Positions 36,545 through 45,313 of a stretch of 64,000 nucleotides of DNA are shown here, one piece after another. Below the pieces are notes generated by a model. The model was given only the letters and a program-made list of their open reading frames with translations. It was not told where the DNA came from and ran no database searches. Location: assembly GCF_004345605.1 (NCBI RefSeq), contig NZ_SLVY01000015.1, positions 1 to 64,000 on the forward strand, in the 5' to 3' direction. The position numbers and the translations under genes are program-made. The stretch comes from Rhodococcus sp. SMB37. Its GTDB lineage: Bacteria; Actinomycetota; Actinomycetes; Mycobacteriales; Mycobacteriaceae. Position 1 is the stretch's first letter. Every line of letters starts with the position of its first letter.

Positions 36545-37255
36545 TCATCCCGGTGGCCGCAGCGCCGCGAATTCGTCTGTAACCCGCAGGCGGGAGTCGG
36601 TGAATCGATACAGTGCGGGTGGCCGGCCCCCGCTCTTTCCCGACGGTGCTGTGGTGCCGGTTCGGGTGAGGACCTCCCGCCGGGCGAGTACGCGTTGAAG
36701 GTTTGTGGCATCGACCTGGTAACCGAGTGCAGCGCAATAGATCTCGCGCAGGGTGGACATCGAGAACTCGGAGGGGGTGAGTGCGTATGCAATGTTGGTG
36801 TACGACAGTTTCGCGGCGAGACGGGCGTGTGCGTTGGCGACCATGATCCTGTGATCGAACGACATCTCGGGCAGATCTGCTACCGGATGCCACGTCGTGT
36901 CGTCGGGCAGTTGCGGATCGGACGTGATCGGCACCAGGCCGAGATAGGTCGACGCGATGGTGCGGGCTCCGGGTACCCGATCCGGGGCGGAGAACACCGA
37001 GAGCTGCTCGAGGTGCGCCACTTCGCGCACGTCCACCTTCTCGGCGAGCTGGCGTCGCGCGGAGGATGTGAGGTCCTCGTCGTCGCGGAGTCGGCCGCCG
37101 GGCAGGGACCAGGTCCCCGCCTGGGGGTCGAGTGCGCGTTGCCATAGCAGCACGCCGAGTTCGGGAGCATCTCGGGGGGCATTCGAGGTGTCGGAGAAGT
37201 GGCGAACCTGGAACACCACGATGAGTACTTCGTGACCGGTGTTACTATATGGCAT
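36545..37255 (-). CDS. nrtR: NrtR NUDIX-family regulator of NAD synthesis
   Basis: This 236-residue protein has an N-terminal NUDIX-like domain (LPGGRLRDDEDLTSSARRQLAEKV, a degenerate Nudix box, about 55-78) and a C-terminal winged helix (LREIYCAALGYQVDATNLQRVLARREVL, about 170-197). This is the NrtR layout: an ADP-ribose-sensing repressor of NAD biosynthesis genes. It is divergent from nadABC across a 23-bp palindrome. A TAGGGT -10 lies seven bases before the ATG at 37255, implying a leaderless transcript. Longer frames upstream cross the operator. Confidence 0.9.
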   Translation of the reverse strand: MPYSNTGHEVLIVVFQVRHFSDTSNAPRDAPELGVLLWQRALDPQAGTWSLPGGRLRDDEDLTSSARRQLAEKVDVREVAHLEQLSVFSAPDRVPGARTIASTYLGLVPITSDPQLPDDTTWHPVADLPEMSFDHRIMVANAHARLAAKLSYTNIAYALTPSEFSMSTLREIYCAALGYQVDATNLQRVLARREVLTRTGTTAPSGKSGGRPPALYRFTDSRLRVTDEFAALRPPG

Positions 37256-37278
37256 GTTTTCGACCCTAAGTCGAAAAC
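37256..37278. promoter_or_regulatory. NrtR operator palindrome between nrtR and nadA
   Basis: GTTTTCGAC (37256-37264), spacer CCTAA, and GTCGAAAAC (37270-37278) form a perfect 23-bp palindrome. It abuts the nrtR start codon and includes its -10 element. Position and symmetry make it the likely NrtR binding site controlling both nrtR and nadABC. Confidence 0.8.
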
Positions 37279-37338
37279 CCCGAGAACGGAAATCCGAGCA
37301 CAGCCCGCCCGGATTGCACTCCACGAAGGAGCAATGCC

Positions 37339-38370
37339 ATGACCACGACCGAGTGGGCGGGAACCGCCGCAATCGTCGACGGACCGGGTGGCTACTCCGG
37401 CATCGAGGCGACGCCGGAGTGGGCCGACGAAGTTCGCAGGCTTGCCCGCGAGCAGAACGCGACACTGCTCGCGCACAACTACCAGCTACCTGCCATTCAG
37501 GACATCGCCGACCACGTCGGAGACTCCCTGGCACTGTCGCGCATCGCCGCGGAGGCCGAAGAGAGCACCATCGTGTTCTGCGGGGTGCACTTCATGGCGG
37601 AAACTGCCAAGATCCTCAGCCCGGACAAAACCGTGCTGATCCCCGACGAGCGTGCGGGGTGCTCACTGGCGGATTCCATCAACGCGGATCAGCTGCGTGA
37701 GTGGAAGGCGGACCACCCCGACGCCGTCGTCGTGTCGTACGTCAACACCACAGCCGAGGTGAAGGGCCTGACGGATATCTGCTGCACGTCGTCGAACGCC
37801 GTCGACGTCGTCGCCTCCATCGACCCCGACCGCGAGGTGCTGTTCCTTCCCGACCAGTTCCTCGGCGCACACGTCAAGCGCGTCACCGGCCGCGACAACA
37901 TCCACATCTGGGCCGGTGAATGCCACGTGCACGCGGGTATCAACGGCGACGAGCTCGCCGCGCAGGCCCGCTCGCACCCCGACGCCGACCTGTTCGTCCA
38001 TCCCGAATGCGGTTGTGCCACGTCGGCGCTCTACCTCGCCGGTGAGGGATTTGTTCCCGACGACAAGGTCAAGATCCTCTCGACCGGCGGCATGATCGAT
38101 GCTGCGCGCGCGACCGGCGCCAAGCAGGTGCTGGTGGCCACCGAGGTCGGGATGCTGCACCAGCTGCGCAAGGCCGCGCCGGGTATCGACTTCCAGCCGG
38201 TCAACGACCGCGCGTCGTGCCCCTACATGAAGATGATCACCCCGGCCGCGCTGCTGCGCTGCCTCCGTGAGCGCAAGGACGAGGTCCACGTCGACCCGCA
38301 GGTCGCGGAGCGGGCCCGGCTGTCGGTGCAGCGGATGATCTCCATCGGCAATCCGGGTAGCGGCGAGTGA
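37339..38370 (+). CDS. nadA: quinolinate synthase
   Basis: NadA condenses iminoaspartate with DHAP to quinolinate on an oxygen-sensitive [4Fe-4S] cluster. The 343-residue protein has [20 protein letters not shown], the three cluster cysteines ([17 protein letters not shown] and [10 protein letters not shown]) and the HVHAGI segment. The ATG at 37339 has AAGGAG seven bases upstream. A two-codon reading frame (ATG CCA TGA, 37334-37342) overlaps the start and is probably accidental. nadB overlaps the stop. Confidence 0.96.
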   Translation: MTTTEWAGTAAIVDGPGGYSGIEATPEWADEVRRLAREQNATLLAHNYQLPAIQDIADHVGDSLALSRIAAEAEESTIVFCGVHFMAETAKILSPDKTVLIPDERAGCSLADSINADQLREWKADHPDAVVVSYVNTTAEVKGLTDICCTSSNAVDVVASIDPDREVLFLPDQFLGAHVKRVTGRDNIHIWAGECHVHAGINGDELAAQARSHPDADLFVHPECGCATSALYLAGEGFVPDDKVKILSTGGMIDAARATGAKQVLVATEVGMLHQLRKAAPGIDFQPVNDRASCPYMKMITPAALLRCLRERKDEVHVDPQVAERARLSVQRMISIGNPGSGE

Positions 38371-39941
38371 CGCCCACCGTGGGCGTCGGGGTGAGCTGGG
38401 AGGCGCACACCGACCTCGTCGTGGTCGGCGGCGGTGTCGCCGGTCTCACGGCAGCACGTGCCGCGTCGCTACGGGGCCTGCGGGTGCTCACGGTGAGCAA
38501 GGGCGGTCCCGCGGACACCGCGACGCAGTATGCGCAAGGTGGCATCGCTGTGGTCGCGCCGACGGGCGACAGCGTCGAATCCCACGTCGCTGACACGCTC
38601 GCGGCGGGTGGCGGGCTCTGCGACGAGGATGCCGTCCGATCGATCGTGGCTGCAGGACCGGCCGCGATCGCAGCCTTGACCGATCTCGGAGCGGTCTTCG
38701 ATCGCGGGCGCGACGGCGTTGTGGCCCGGACCCGCGAAGGCGGGCACAGCACCCGCCGGATCATCCATTCCGGTGGCGATGCCACCGGCGCCGAGGTGCA
38801 GCGTGCACTCGGAGCAGCCGGACTCCCGGTGCTCTTCGGTGCGGCGGTGGCGAGGGTCCTCACCGACGAGCACGGCGTCACCGGGGTACTCGTCCTCGAC
38901 GAGCGGGGATTCGGCGTGGTCCACGCCCCCGCGGTCCTGCTTGCGACGGGCGGGCTCGGGCAGCTGTACGCGTGCAGCACCAACCCCGCCGGGGCCACCG
39001 CGGACGGCATCGCCCTCGCACTGCACGCCGGTGCTGTGGTCTCGGACATCGAGTTCGTACAGTTCCACCCCACAGTGCTGTTCGCTGCCGGGAGCGTCGG
39101 GCGACGTCCGCTCATCAGCGAGGCCGTCCGCGGCGAGGGCGCAACTCTGGTGGATTCACGCGGCCGGTCCGTCACCGACGGAGTGCACCCGCTCGGTGAT
39201 CTCGCGCCCCGCGATGTGGTGTCCCGAGCGATCGCCGAACGCCTCGCCGCACTCGGTGACGACCACGTGTTCCTCGACGCCCGACACCTCGAGGGTTTCG
39301 TGGAGCGTTTCCCGACCATCACCGGGTCCTGTGCGGAGGCCGGGCTCGATCCCGCGAGGGATCTGCTGCCGGTCGCGCCGGCTGCGCACTATTCGTGCGG
39401 CGGTGTCGTCACCGATGTGCACGGCCGAACCGAGATTCCCGGCCTGTACGCGGCGGGTGAGGTCGCGTGCACCGGACTCCACGGCGCCAATCGCCTCGCA
39501 TCCAACAGCTTGCTCGAAGGCCTTGTGGTGGGGGAGCGGGCCGGCATCGCGGCGGCCGCCGAACGCGGCGGTCTGCGCGTCGAAGCGCTCGACGCGACCG
39601 TTCCGGTGCTTCCGCGCCTCGACCGCACGGAACTGCAGCACGCGATGACCCGCGACGCGCTCGTCGTCCGCGACGAGACCGGTCTCCTCACCGCAGGCAC
39701 GACCCTGTCGGGCGCGACGCCACAGTCGTGCGACAGCGTCACCGACCTCGAGGATGCCGCCCTCACCCTCGCGGCCCGAGTTCTCGTAGGTGCGGCCGTG
39801 CGCCGCACCGAATCCCGCGGATGCCACACCCGGCGGGACCATCCCACCCCGGATCCCGACCAGGCGCATTCCCTCGATCAGCGTCTCGGTGACGACGGAG
39901 AACTCGTCGTGATCACACCTCAACTCACAGGAGCGAACTGA
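38367..39941 (+). CDS. nadB: L-aspartate oxidase
   Basis: NadB oxidises aspartate to iminoaspartate using FAD. The 524-residue protein has [17 protein letters not shown] (FAD), [51 protein letters not shown] and [12 protein letters not shown]. The GTG at 38367 overlaps the nadA stop (GTGA). nadC starts one base after the stop, so nadABC is one operon. Confidence 0.96.
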   Translation: MTPTVGVGVSWEAHTDLVVVGGGVAGLTAARAASLRGLRVLTVSKGGPADTATQYAQGGIAVVAPTGDSVESHVADTLAAGGGLCDEDAVRSIVAAGPAAIAALTDLGAVFDRGRDGVVARTREGGHSTRRIIHSGGDATGAEVQRALGAAGLPVLFGAAVARVLTDEHGVTGVLVLDERGFGVVHAPAVLLATGGLGQLYACSTNPAGATADGIALALHAGAVVSDIEFVQFHPTVLFAAGSVGRRPLISEAVRGEGATLVDSRGRSVTDGVHPLGDLAPRDVVSRAIAERLAALGDDHVFLDARHLEGFVERFPTITGSCAEAGLDPARDLLPVAPAAHYSCGGVVTDVHGRTEIPGLYAAGEVACTGLHGANRLASNSLLEGLVVGERAGIAAAAERGGLRVEALDATVPVLPRLDRTELQHAMTRDALVVRDETGLLTAGTTLSGATPQSCDSVTDLEDAALTLAARVLVGAAVRRTESRGCHTRRDHPTPDPDQAHSLDQRLGDDGELVVITPQLTGAN

Positions 39942-39942
39942 C

Positions 39943-40809
39943 ATGGCCACCGTGCTGCCCGCCGGACTCGACGTCGACGAGACCCGCGCTCTCGTGCGAC
40001 AGGCTCTCGACGAGGACCTGCGGTACGGGCCCGACGCCACCACCGACGCGACGGTGCCCGCAGACGCCGTTGCCACCGCGACGATGGCTCCGCGGCAGGC
40101 AGGCACCGTCGCGGGACTGGACGTGGCGTTGCTCGTGCTCGACGAGGTACTCGGTACCGGCCATTACACGGTGCTCGGACGGATCGAGGACGGACATCGG
40201 GTGGTGTCCGGCGAACCCGTCCTCACGCTCGAGGCGCCCACCCGCGGCCTGCTCACCGCCGAACGCACCATGCTCAACCTCGTGTGTCACCTGTCGGGGA
40301 TCGCCACCACCACGTCGCACTGGGTCGATGCGGTCGCGGGCACGGAGACGAAGATCCGCGACAGCCGCAAGACCCTCCCCGGCATGCGGGCACTGCAGAA
40401 ATACGCTGTGCGCGTCGGCGGCGGTGTCAACCATCGCATGGGGCTCGGCGACGAAGCGCTCATCAAGGACAACCACGTTGCCGCCGCCGGGTCGGTGGTC
40501 GCTGCGCTGCGCGCGGTGCGCACGCACGCCCCGGACATCGCGTGCGAGGTCGAGGTCGACAGTCTCGAGCAGTTCGACGAGGTCCTGGCCGAGGACGTGG
40601 AATTGATCCTGCTCGACAACTTCCCGCTGTGGCAGACCCAGATCGCAGTGCAGCGCCGTAACACCCACGCGCCCGAGACACGGCTGGAATCGTCGGGTGG
40701 TCTCACTCTCGAGGTGGCGGCGGACTACGCGCGCACCGGCGTCGACTACCTCGCCGTCGGCGCTCTGACCCACTCGGTCACCGTGCTCGACCTCGGCCTG
40801 GACATGTAG
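39943..40809 (+). CDS. nadC: nicotinate-nucleotide pyrophosphorylase (carboxylating)
   Basis: NadC converts quinolinate and PRPP to nicotinate mononucleotide. The 288-residue protein has RTMLNLVCHLSGIATTT, DSRKTLPGMRALQKYAVRVGGGVNHR, IKDNHVAA and EVEVDSLEQ, all canonical. It is the last gene of the nadABC operon, presumably under NrtR. The region to the next gene, 40810-40977, holds only an upstream region for the acyltransferase. Confidence 0.96.
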   Translation: MATVLPAGLDVDETRALVRQALDEDLRYGPDATTDATVPADAVATATMAPRQAGTVAGLDVALLVLDEVLGTGHYTVLGRIEDGHRVVSGEPVLTLEAPTRGLLTAERTMLNLVCHLSGIATTTSHWVDAVAGTETKIRDSRKTLPGMRALQKYAVRVGGGVNHRMGLGDEALIKDNHVAAAGSVVAALRAVRTHAPDIACEVEVDSLEQFDEVLAEDVELILLDNFPLWQTQIAVQRRNTHAPETRLESSGGLTLEVAADYARTGVDYLAVGALTHSVTVLDLGLDM

Positions 40810-40977
40810 AAGCGTCGGACATGGAGAAGCACAGGTGTGAGGGCCGGGACGCGTAGGTTCCGGTGGCGAAGCGGGAGACCATGACGTAGAACTACCAGTA
40901 GCCCTCGCGTGACCGCAGTCACGGGAGGTATCGGCGGGTCAGGGGGCTCGCCGCGAAGGGGAACAGAAGGACGACAC

Positions 40978-42396
40978 ATGCGGCTGCCGATGTCACCGAC
41001 GGATTCGATGTTCTTGCTCGGTGAGACCCGCGAGCATCCGATGCATGTCGGCGGTCTCGTCATGTTCGAACCGCCGGAGGGACGCACGGCGAGCGATCTG
41101 CGGCAGATGTTCGTCGACGCGATCGCCCGCAGCGACGGTGAGGATGCTGCACCGTTGTGGCGCAAGCGTGCCGTGCGTTCGCTGGCCACCTTCGGCCAGT
41201 GGGCGTGGGAGGACGATCCGTCGTTCGATCTCGAGTACCACGTGCGATTCACGGCGCTGCCGCACCCGGGATCCACCACCGAATTGCGCGAACTGGTCTC
41301 ACGCCTGCACGCGCCGCTGCTCGACCGCACCCGTGCCCTGTGGGAGATGTACCTGATCGAGGGACTCGCCGACGGCAGGTACGGGCTCTACATGAAGATG
41401 CATCACGCCCTCGCCGACGGTGTGGGTGCGATGCGGCTGCTCCGCCGCGCGCTGAGTTCGGACCCCGACGAGACGGGAATGCCGGCGCCGTGGGCGGTCC
41501 CCGACACCTCGGATCCGCAGCGCTCCGTCGTCGGTACCGCCATCGAGATGCCGAGCACTGCAATGCGCGCTGCCCGCGGGGTGATCTCGGAAGCACTCGG
41601 TCTCGTGCCCGCGATAATCGGGACTGTCGACCGTGCCATGCACGATCGGGGCGGGTCGTTGTCGCTCGCGGCGCCGCAGACGATTCTCAACGTGCCTATC
41701 GCGGGCTCACGGCGGTTCGCGGCGCGCGCCTGGCGGCTCGAACGTCTCCGGATGGTCGCCAAGGCATCCGATTCGACTCTCAACGACGTGGTGCTCGCGA
41801 TGTGTTCGGGTGCGCTGCGCGCGTTCCTGGCCGAACGGGATTCACTTCCCGACGAGTCGCTGGTCGCGATGGTGCCCGTCGCCTTGCGGAACGGCAAGGA
41901 CAGCGGGAACGACCTCGGTGTCCTGATGTGCTCGCTCGGCACCGATCGGCCCGAGACGGTCCAGCGGCTCGCCGGGGTACGCGCCTCGATGTCGGAGGGG
42001 AAGAAGTCGATGAGTGGGATGTCGACTGTGTCCCGCCTGGCGGCCAGCGCAGTCGGAGTGGCTCCGTTGGCGTTGGGTGTGCTGACCGGGAACCGTGTGC
42101 TGTCGCGTCCTGGGTTCAACGTCATCATCTCGAACGTGCCCGGCCCCGACACCCCGCTCTATTGGAACGGTGCCCGCGTGGACGCGGTGTATCCGCTCTC
42201 GGTTCCGCTCGACGGGCAGGCCCTGAACATCACGTGCACCAGTACCGACGATCGGATTGCGTTCGGGCTCACCGCATGTCGGCGCACCGTTCCGAATCTT
42301 GGAACGCTGCTGGATCATCTCGATGCCGAACTCGTCGCGCTCGAACATGCCGTCGGGATCTCGCTCGAAGCGGACGTTGCCGAGGTCGGGGGCTGA
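40978..42396 (+). CDS. wax ester synthase/diacylglycerol acyltransferase (WS/DGAT)
   Basis: This enzyme makes triacylglycerol or wax esters from acyl-CoA and diacylglycerol or fatty alcohol, for storage lipids. The 472-residue protein has the catalytic HHALADG (HHxxxDG, residues about 142-148), the PLWRKR segment and the C-terminal NVIISNVPGPDTPLYWNGARVD motif. The ATG at 40978 has AAGGA seven bases upstream. It is convergent with arsR. Multiple copies of this family are usual in Rhodococcus. Confidence 0.93.
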   Translation: MRLPMSPTDSMFLLGETREHPMHVGGLVMFEPPEGRTASDLRQMFVDAIARSDGEDAAPLWRKRAVRSLATFGQWAWEDDPSFDLEYHVRFTALPHPGSTTELRELVSRLHAPLLDRTRALWEMYLIEGLADGRYGLYMKMHHALADGVGAMRLLRRALSSDPDETGMPAPWAVPDTSDPQRSVVGTAIEMPSTAMRAARGVISEALGLVPAIIGTVDRAMHDRGGSLSLAAPQTILNVPIAGSRRFAARAWRLERLRMVAKASDSTLNDVVLAMCSGALRAFLAERDSLPDESLVAMVPVALRNGKDSGNDLGVLMCSLGTDRPETVQRLAGVRASMSEGKKSMSGMSTVSRLAASAVGVAPLALGVLTGNRVLSRPGFNVIISNVPGPDTPLYWNGARVDAVYPLSVPLDGQALNITCTSTDDRIAFGLTACRRTVPNLGTLLDHLDAELVALEHAVGISLEADVAEVGG

Positions 42397-42403
42397 CCCG
42401 GCC

Positions 42404-42781
42404 TCACGCGCAGCAATTCGGGTCGAGCACCACGCGGAGTGCGTCCAGAGATTCGGCTCTGGCGCGGTGGTAGACGTTCATCCCGCGACGCTCGGAGACG
42501 ACCATGCCGGTCTTCCTGAGCTGGCTCAGGTGGTGACTGACCGTCGATTCCGCGAGGTCCACTCCGGTGGCGAGATCGCAGGTGCAGACTTCGCCCGCGT
42601 CGGCGGTGAGCAGGATCGACACGAGCTTGATCCGAGTGGGATCGGCGAGGGCTTTCAGTCGTAGCGCGAGTTGGAGGGCCGCCTCGTCGCTGATCTGTCC
42701 GGCGGAGACCGGTGTGCAGCAGATGGGTGCGCTGACATCGACAACGGGCAGTGCTTTCGGCATGAGGCCCACTCTACGCAT
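42404..42781 (-). CDS. ArsR-family metalloregulator
   Basis: This 125-residue winged-helix repressor has LKALADPTRIKLVSILL and ESTVSHHLSQLRKTGMVVSERRG. Cysteine pairs at ICC (N-terminus), GEVCTCD (alpha-3) and NCC (C-terminus) are candidate ligands for As(III), Cd or similar. It matches the Rv2642-type regulator that lies beside cadI. A TATAAG -10 lies nine bases before the ATG at 42781; an ATG at 42763 is an alternative. It is divergent from cadI. Confidence 0.88.
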   Translation of the reverse strand: MRRVGLMPKALPVVDVSAPICCTPVSAGQISDEAALQLALRLKALADPTRIKLVSILLTADAGEVCTCDLATGVDLAESTVSHHLSQLRKTGMVVSERRGMNVYHRARAESLDALRVVLDPNCCA

Positions 42782-42792
42782 GGTTCTTGACT

Positions 42793-42839
42793 TATATCGA
42801 AAAGCGGCGCACTCTGACCTCGACGGAGAATTCGATATA
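42793..42839. promoter_or_regulatory. paired half-sites in the arsR-cadI divergent promoter
   Basis: TATATCGAA (42793-42801) and TTCGATATA (42831-42839) are exact reverse complements separated by 29 bases. The left arm overlaps the arsR -10 region and the right arm lies where the cadI -10 is expected. They are likely the two ends of the ArsR-type operator region. Confidence 0.6.
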
Positions 42840-42857
42840 TGTAGAAAGGTGATAGTC

Positions 42858-43325
42858 ATGTCCCGCGTCCAACTCGCACTCAACGTCGACGACCTGCAGA
42901 AGGCAGTTGTCTTCTACTCGAAACTGTTCGACGTCGAACCCACGAAAGTGAAGCCGGGATACGCGAACTTTGCGATCGCCGAACCTCCCCTCAAGCTGGT
43001 GCTGCTCGAGAACCCCGGCAAGGGTGGCACGATCAACCACCTCGGCGTCGAGGTGGAGTCGAGCACGAAGGTCCACGAGGAGATCGCGCGGCTTACCGGT
43101 GAGGGACTGTTCACCGACAAGGAGATCGGCACCACCTGCTGCTTTGCCACCCAGGACAAGGTATGGGTCACCGGGCCGGCGGGCGAGAAATGGGAGGTGT
43201 ACACGGTATTGGCCGACTCCGACACATTCGGGACGAGCCCGCAACACCTCGACGACCCGGCCGCGGCAGGCGGTGGCGACTGCTGCGCATCCAGCGTGGA
43301 CGAGCCCGGCGCGTCCTGCTGTTGA
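42858..43325 (+). CDS. cadI: CadI/ArsI-like glyoxalase-fold protein
   Basis: This 155-residue vicinal-oxygen-chelate protein is nearly colinear with mycobacterial CadI (cadmium-induced, Rv2641). The N-terminus MSRVQLALNVDDL carries a conserved metal-ligand region, followed by YANFAIAEPPLKLVLLENP, LGVEVESS and TTCCFATQDKVWV. The vicinal Cys pair in TTCCFATQDKVW is the feature used by ArsI C-As lyases to bind trivalent organoarsenicals. The C-terminus has more Cys pairs. It is induced through the divergent ArsR regulator and followed by a terminator. Confidence 0.9.
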   Translation: MSRVQLALNVDDLQKAVVFYSKLFDVEPTKVKPGYANFAIAEPPLKLVLLENPGKGGTINHLGVEVESSTKVHEEIARLTGEGLFTDKEIGTTCCFATQDKVWVTGPAGEKWEVYTVLADSDTFGTSPQHLDDPAAAGGGDCCASSVDEPGASCC

Positions 43326-43344
43326 CACCACAACGACGGACGAA

Positions 43345-43373
43345 CGAGGCCCGGCCTGCATGGCCGGGCCTCG
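43345..43373 (+). terminator. terminator after cadI
   Basis: CGAGGCCCGGCC (43345-43356), loop TGCAT, and GGCCGGGCCTCG (43362-43373) form a perfect 12-bp stem twenty bases after the cadI stop. Confidence 0.85.
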
Positions 43374-43470
43374 GGCATGGTGGAACAAGGATCAGGCGTC
43401 GCCGTGTTCCATCGGGTGTGTCGTTGTGTTCCTCATCTTTGGTCGCCGCTCTGAATGCAGGTGCGGCAAC

Positions 43471-45117
43471 TCAGGCGCGGATGAGGTCTTCGGGTTCGTC
43501 ACCCGTGGTCGCAGTCTCGTCCGGTCGATCGGCGTCATGACCCGCGAGTGCGCCGACACCGCGCAGACCGAACCAACTCAGAAGTGCGGCAACCAGTGCC
43601 GCCACGGAGACTACGACGAAGGCCTGGGCGAACCCTTGTCCGAGCGCCTCGAGTGCGAGCGGTCGAGCGGCCGAGCCGGGCGCACCCGTCGGGAGGCTGT
43701 TCACAGCGATCGGGCCCCCCGCCTGGGCTGTCGCGCGGGCCGATTCGAGCTCGCCCGAGGGTAAGGTCGAACCAGTCAGTGCCGATCCGAGGGCGTTGCC
43801 GGCGGTGCTGAGCGCGACGGCGCCCACCAGTACCGGGCCGAGTGCGAAGCCGAGATCGCGGAGCAGATTCGTTGCAGCGCTGGCAGTTCCCGTCAGGTTC
43901 CGTGGTACGGAGTTGACCGCACTCGACGTCATCGGCGACAGCGTCAAGGCGAAACCGATACCGACGAGCAGCGACGGCAGAATGAATCCGCTGACGGATC
44001 GGTTCGTCACGTCGTTGTTCGATGCCAGCAACCCACCCGCGGCCATGGTGAGGAATCCTGCTGTGAGTAGCCCTCTCGCGGCGAACCGGTTCTGCAGGCG
44101 CGAGATCAGCGGGATCATCGCAAAGGCCGGTCCCTGGAGCAGTAGGAACAGCAGGCCGGTGTAGAGGGGATTCTGATGCTGGACCGGGCCGAGCCACATG
44201 CTCGTCGCGAAGCATGCCCCGAGAAATGCGAACATGCCGATGACGGCCACCGCAGACGAGATGGTGAACTCCCGGATACGGAAGAGCCTGAGATCCAGTA
44301 GTGGTGAGGGAACACGTATTTCGATGACCACGAACGCGATGAGGAACGTGACACCGACGATCAGCGCCCCCATCACGCGGGTGGAACTCCATCCTTCTTC
44401 AGGGCCCTGGACAAGTCCGAACAGTACGAGAATCAGGCCGAGTGCGAAGGTGATCTGTCCCCATAGGTCCGGGCGGCGCCCCTGCTGGCGTTCGGAGTCC
44501 TGGGATTTCCACAGGGCCACGGCCAACACGGCCAGTCCCGACACGGCCACCACGACGTACGCGCCACGCCACCAGCCGAAGTCGGCGAGGATACCTCCGA
44601 GTAGCGGCGATGCTGCGGAACCGGCGGAGAGGAAGCCCGCCCACATCGCGATACCGCGGATGCGTTCCCGGCTCGTTTCGGCAACCGACGCGACGAGGGC
44701 GAGTGATGCGGGGAAGACTGCACCCGCGCCGAGGCCGTTGATCGCAGAGCCGACCCACATCCACTCCACAGTCGGCGACACCGCGCACACGAGCGAGCCG
44801 ATCATGACGACCCCCGCACCGCCGATCACCAATGAGCGGTGCCCGTACTTGTCGCCGAGGACGCCGAAGGTCAGTTCGAACACGACCACGGGAATCATGA
44901 AAGCTGCGGTGATCCACGTCAGTTGCGACCCGACGGTGCCGAACGTCTCCTGGAATACGCCGTTGAGCGCGCCGGGAAGTGCATTTGCAATCTGCGCAAC
45001 CATCACTGCCAGCGAGGCTGCGGCCAACGTGCCGCGAATGCTGCGTGGGACCCGGCGTGTCAATGGAGTTCGACTCGGTGGGCGCGTGGGTGATGTGTCG
45101 TTGATGCCGGGGTGCAT
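43471..45117 (-). CDS. DHA2-family MFS drug exporter (14 TMS)
   Basis: This 548-residue protein has about 14 membrane helices. The MFS motif GVLGDKYGHRSLVIGG (motif A) and the antiporter motif GLGAGAVFPASLALVASV (motif C type) place it in the EmrB/QacA DHA2 group of proton-driven multidrug exporters. The ATG at 45117 has AAGGAG eight bases upstream. The promoter has an inverted repeat between its -35 and -10 boxes, so it is probably repressed by a regulator encoded elsewhere. Confidence 0.9.
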   Translation of the reverse strand: MHPGINDTSPTRPPSRTPLTRRVPRSIRGTLAAASLAVMVAQIANALPGALNGVFQETFGTVGSQLTWITAAFMIPVVVFELTFGVLGDKYGHRSLVIGGAGVVMIGSLVCAVSPTVEWMWVGSAINGLGAGAVFPASLALVASVAETSRERIRGIAMWAGFLSAGSAASPLLGGILADFGWWRGAYVVVAVSGLAVLAVALWKSQDSERQQGRRPDLWGQITFALGLILVLFGLVQGPEEGWSSTRVMGALIVGVTFLIAFVVIEIRVPSPLLDLRLFRIREFTISSAVAVIGMFAFLGACFATSMWLGPVQHQNPLYTGLLFLLLQGPAFAMIPLISRLQNRFAARGLLTAGFLTMAAGGLLASNNDVTNRSVSGFILPSLLVGIGFALTLSPMTSSAVNSVPRNLTGTASAATNLLRDLGFALGPVLVGAVALSTAGNALGSALTGSTLPSGELESARATAQAGGPIAVNSLPTGAPGSAARPLALEALGQGFAQAFVVVSVAALVAALLSWFGLRGVGALAGHDADRPDETATTGDEPEDLIRA

Positions 45118-45170
45118 GGGCGGGACTCCTTGAGCATGCGAGGGCGGTATCTGCTGTGATCCGCGCGACA

Positions 45171-45199
45171 AATATTGCACTCGCATTACAGTGCGTCAA
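45171..45199 (-). promoter_or_regulatory. promoter with embedded operator for the MFS exporter
   Basis: On the minus strand TTGACG (45199-45194) and AATATT (45176-45171) are separated by 17 bases. The spacer itself is an inverted repeat, GCACT-N8-AGTGC (45177-45181 and 45190-45194). A repressor bound there would block the polymerase. No regulator gene is adjacent. Confidence 0.6.
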
Positions 45200-45313
45200 G
45201 TGAATGGTTTGTTCGTGAAGTAAGAGTCCGCAATGTTCGAGGAGGGAGGAACGTCCTCGTGTCGCGGGGACGTGCTGACCCGAGGGGGCGGTCACCCGGA
45301 ACCGTCGGACCGT

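Noticed and set aside
37334-37342. Two-codon ATG-CCA-TGA frame before nadA as an attenuator
   Set aside because: It lies between the Shine-Dalgarno and the nadA start, but no alternative stem-loops or rare codons support attenuation, and such a frame can arise by chance.
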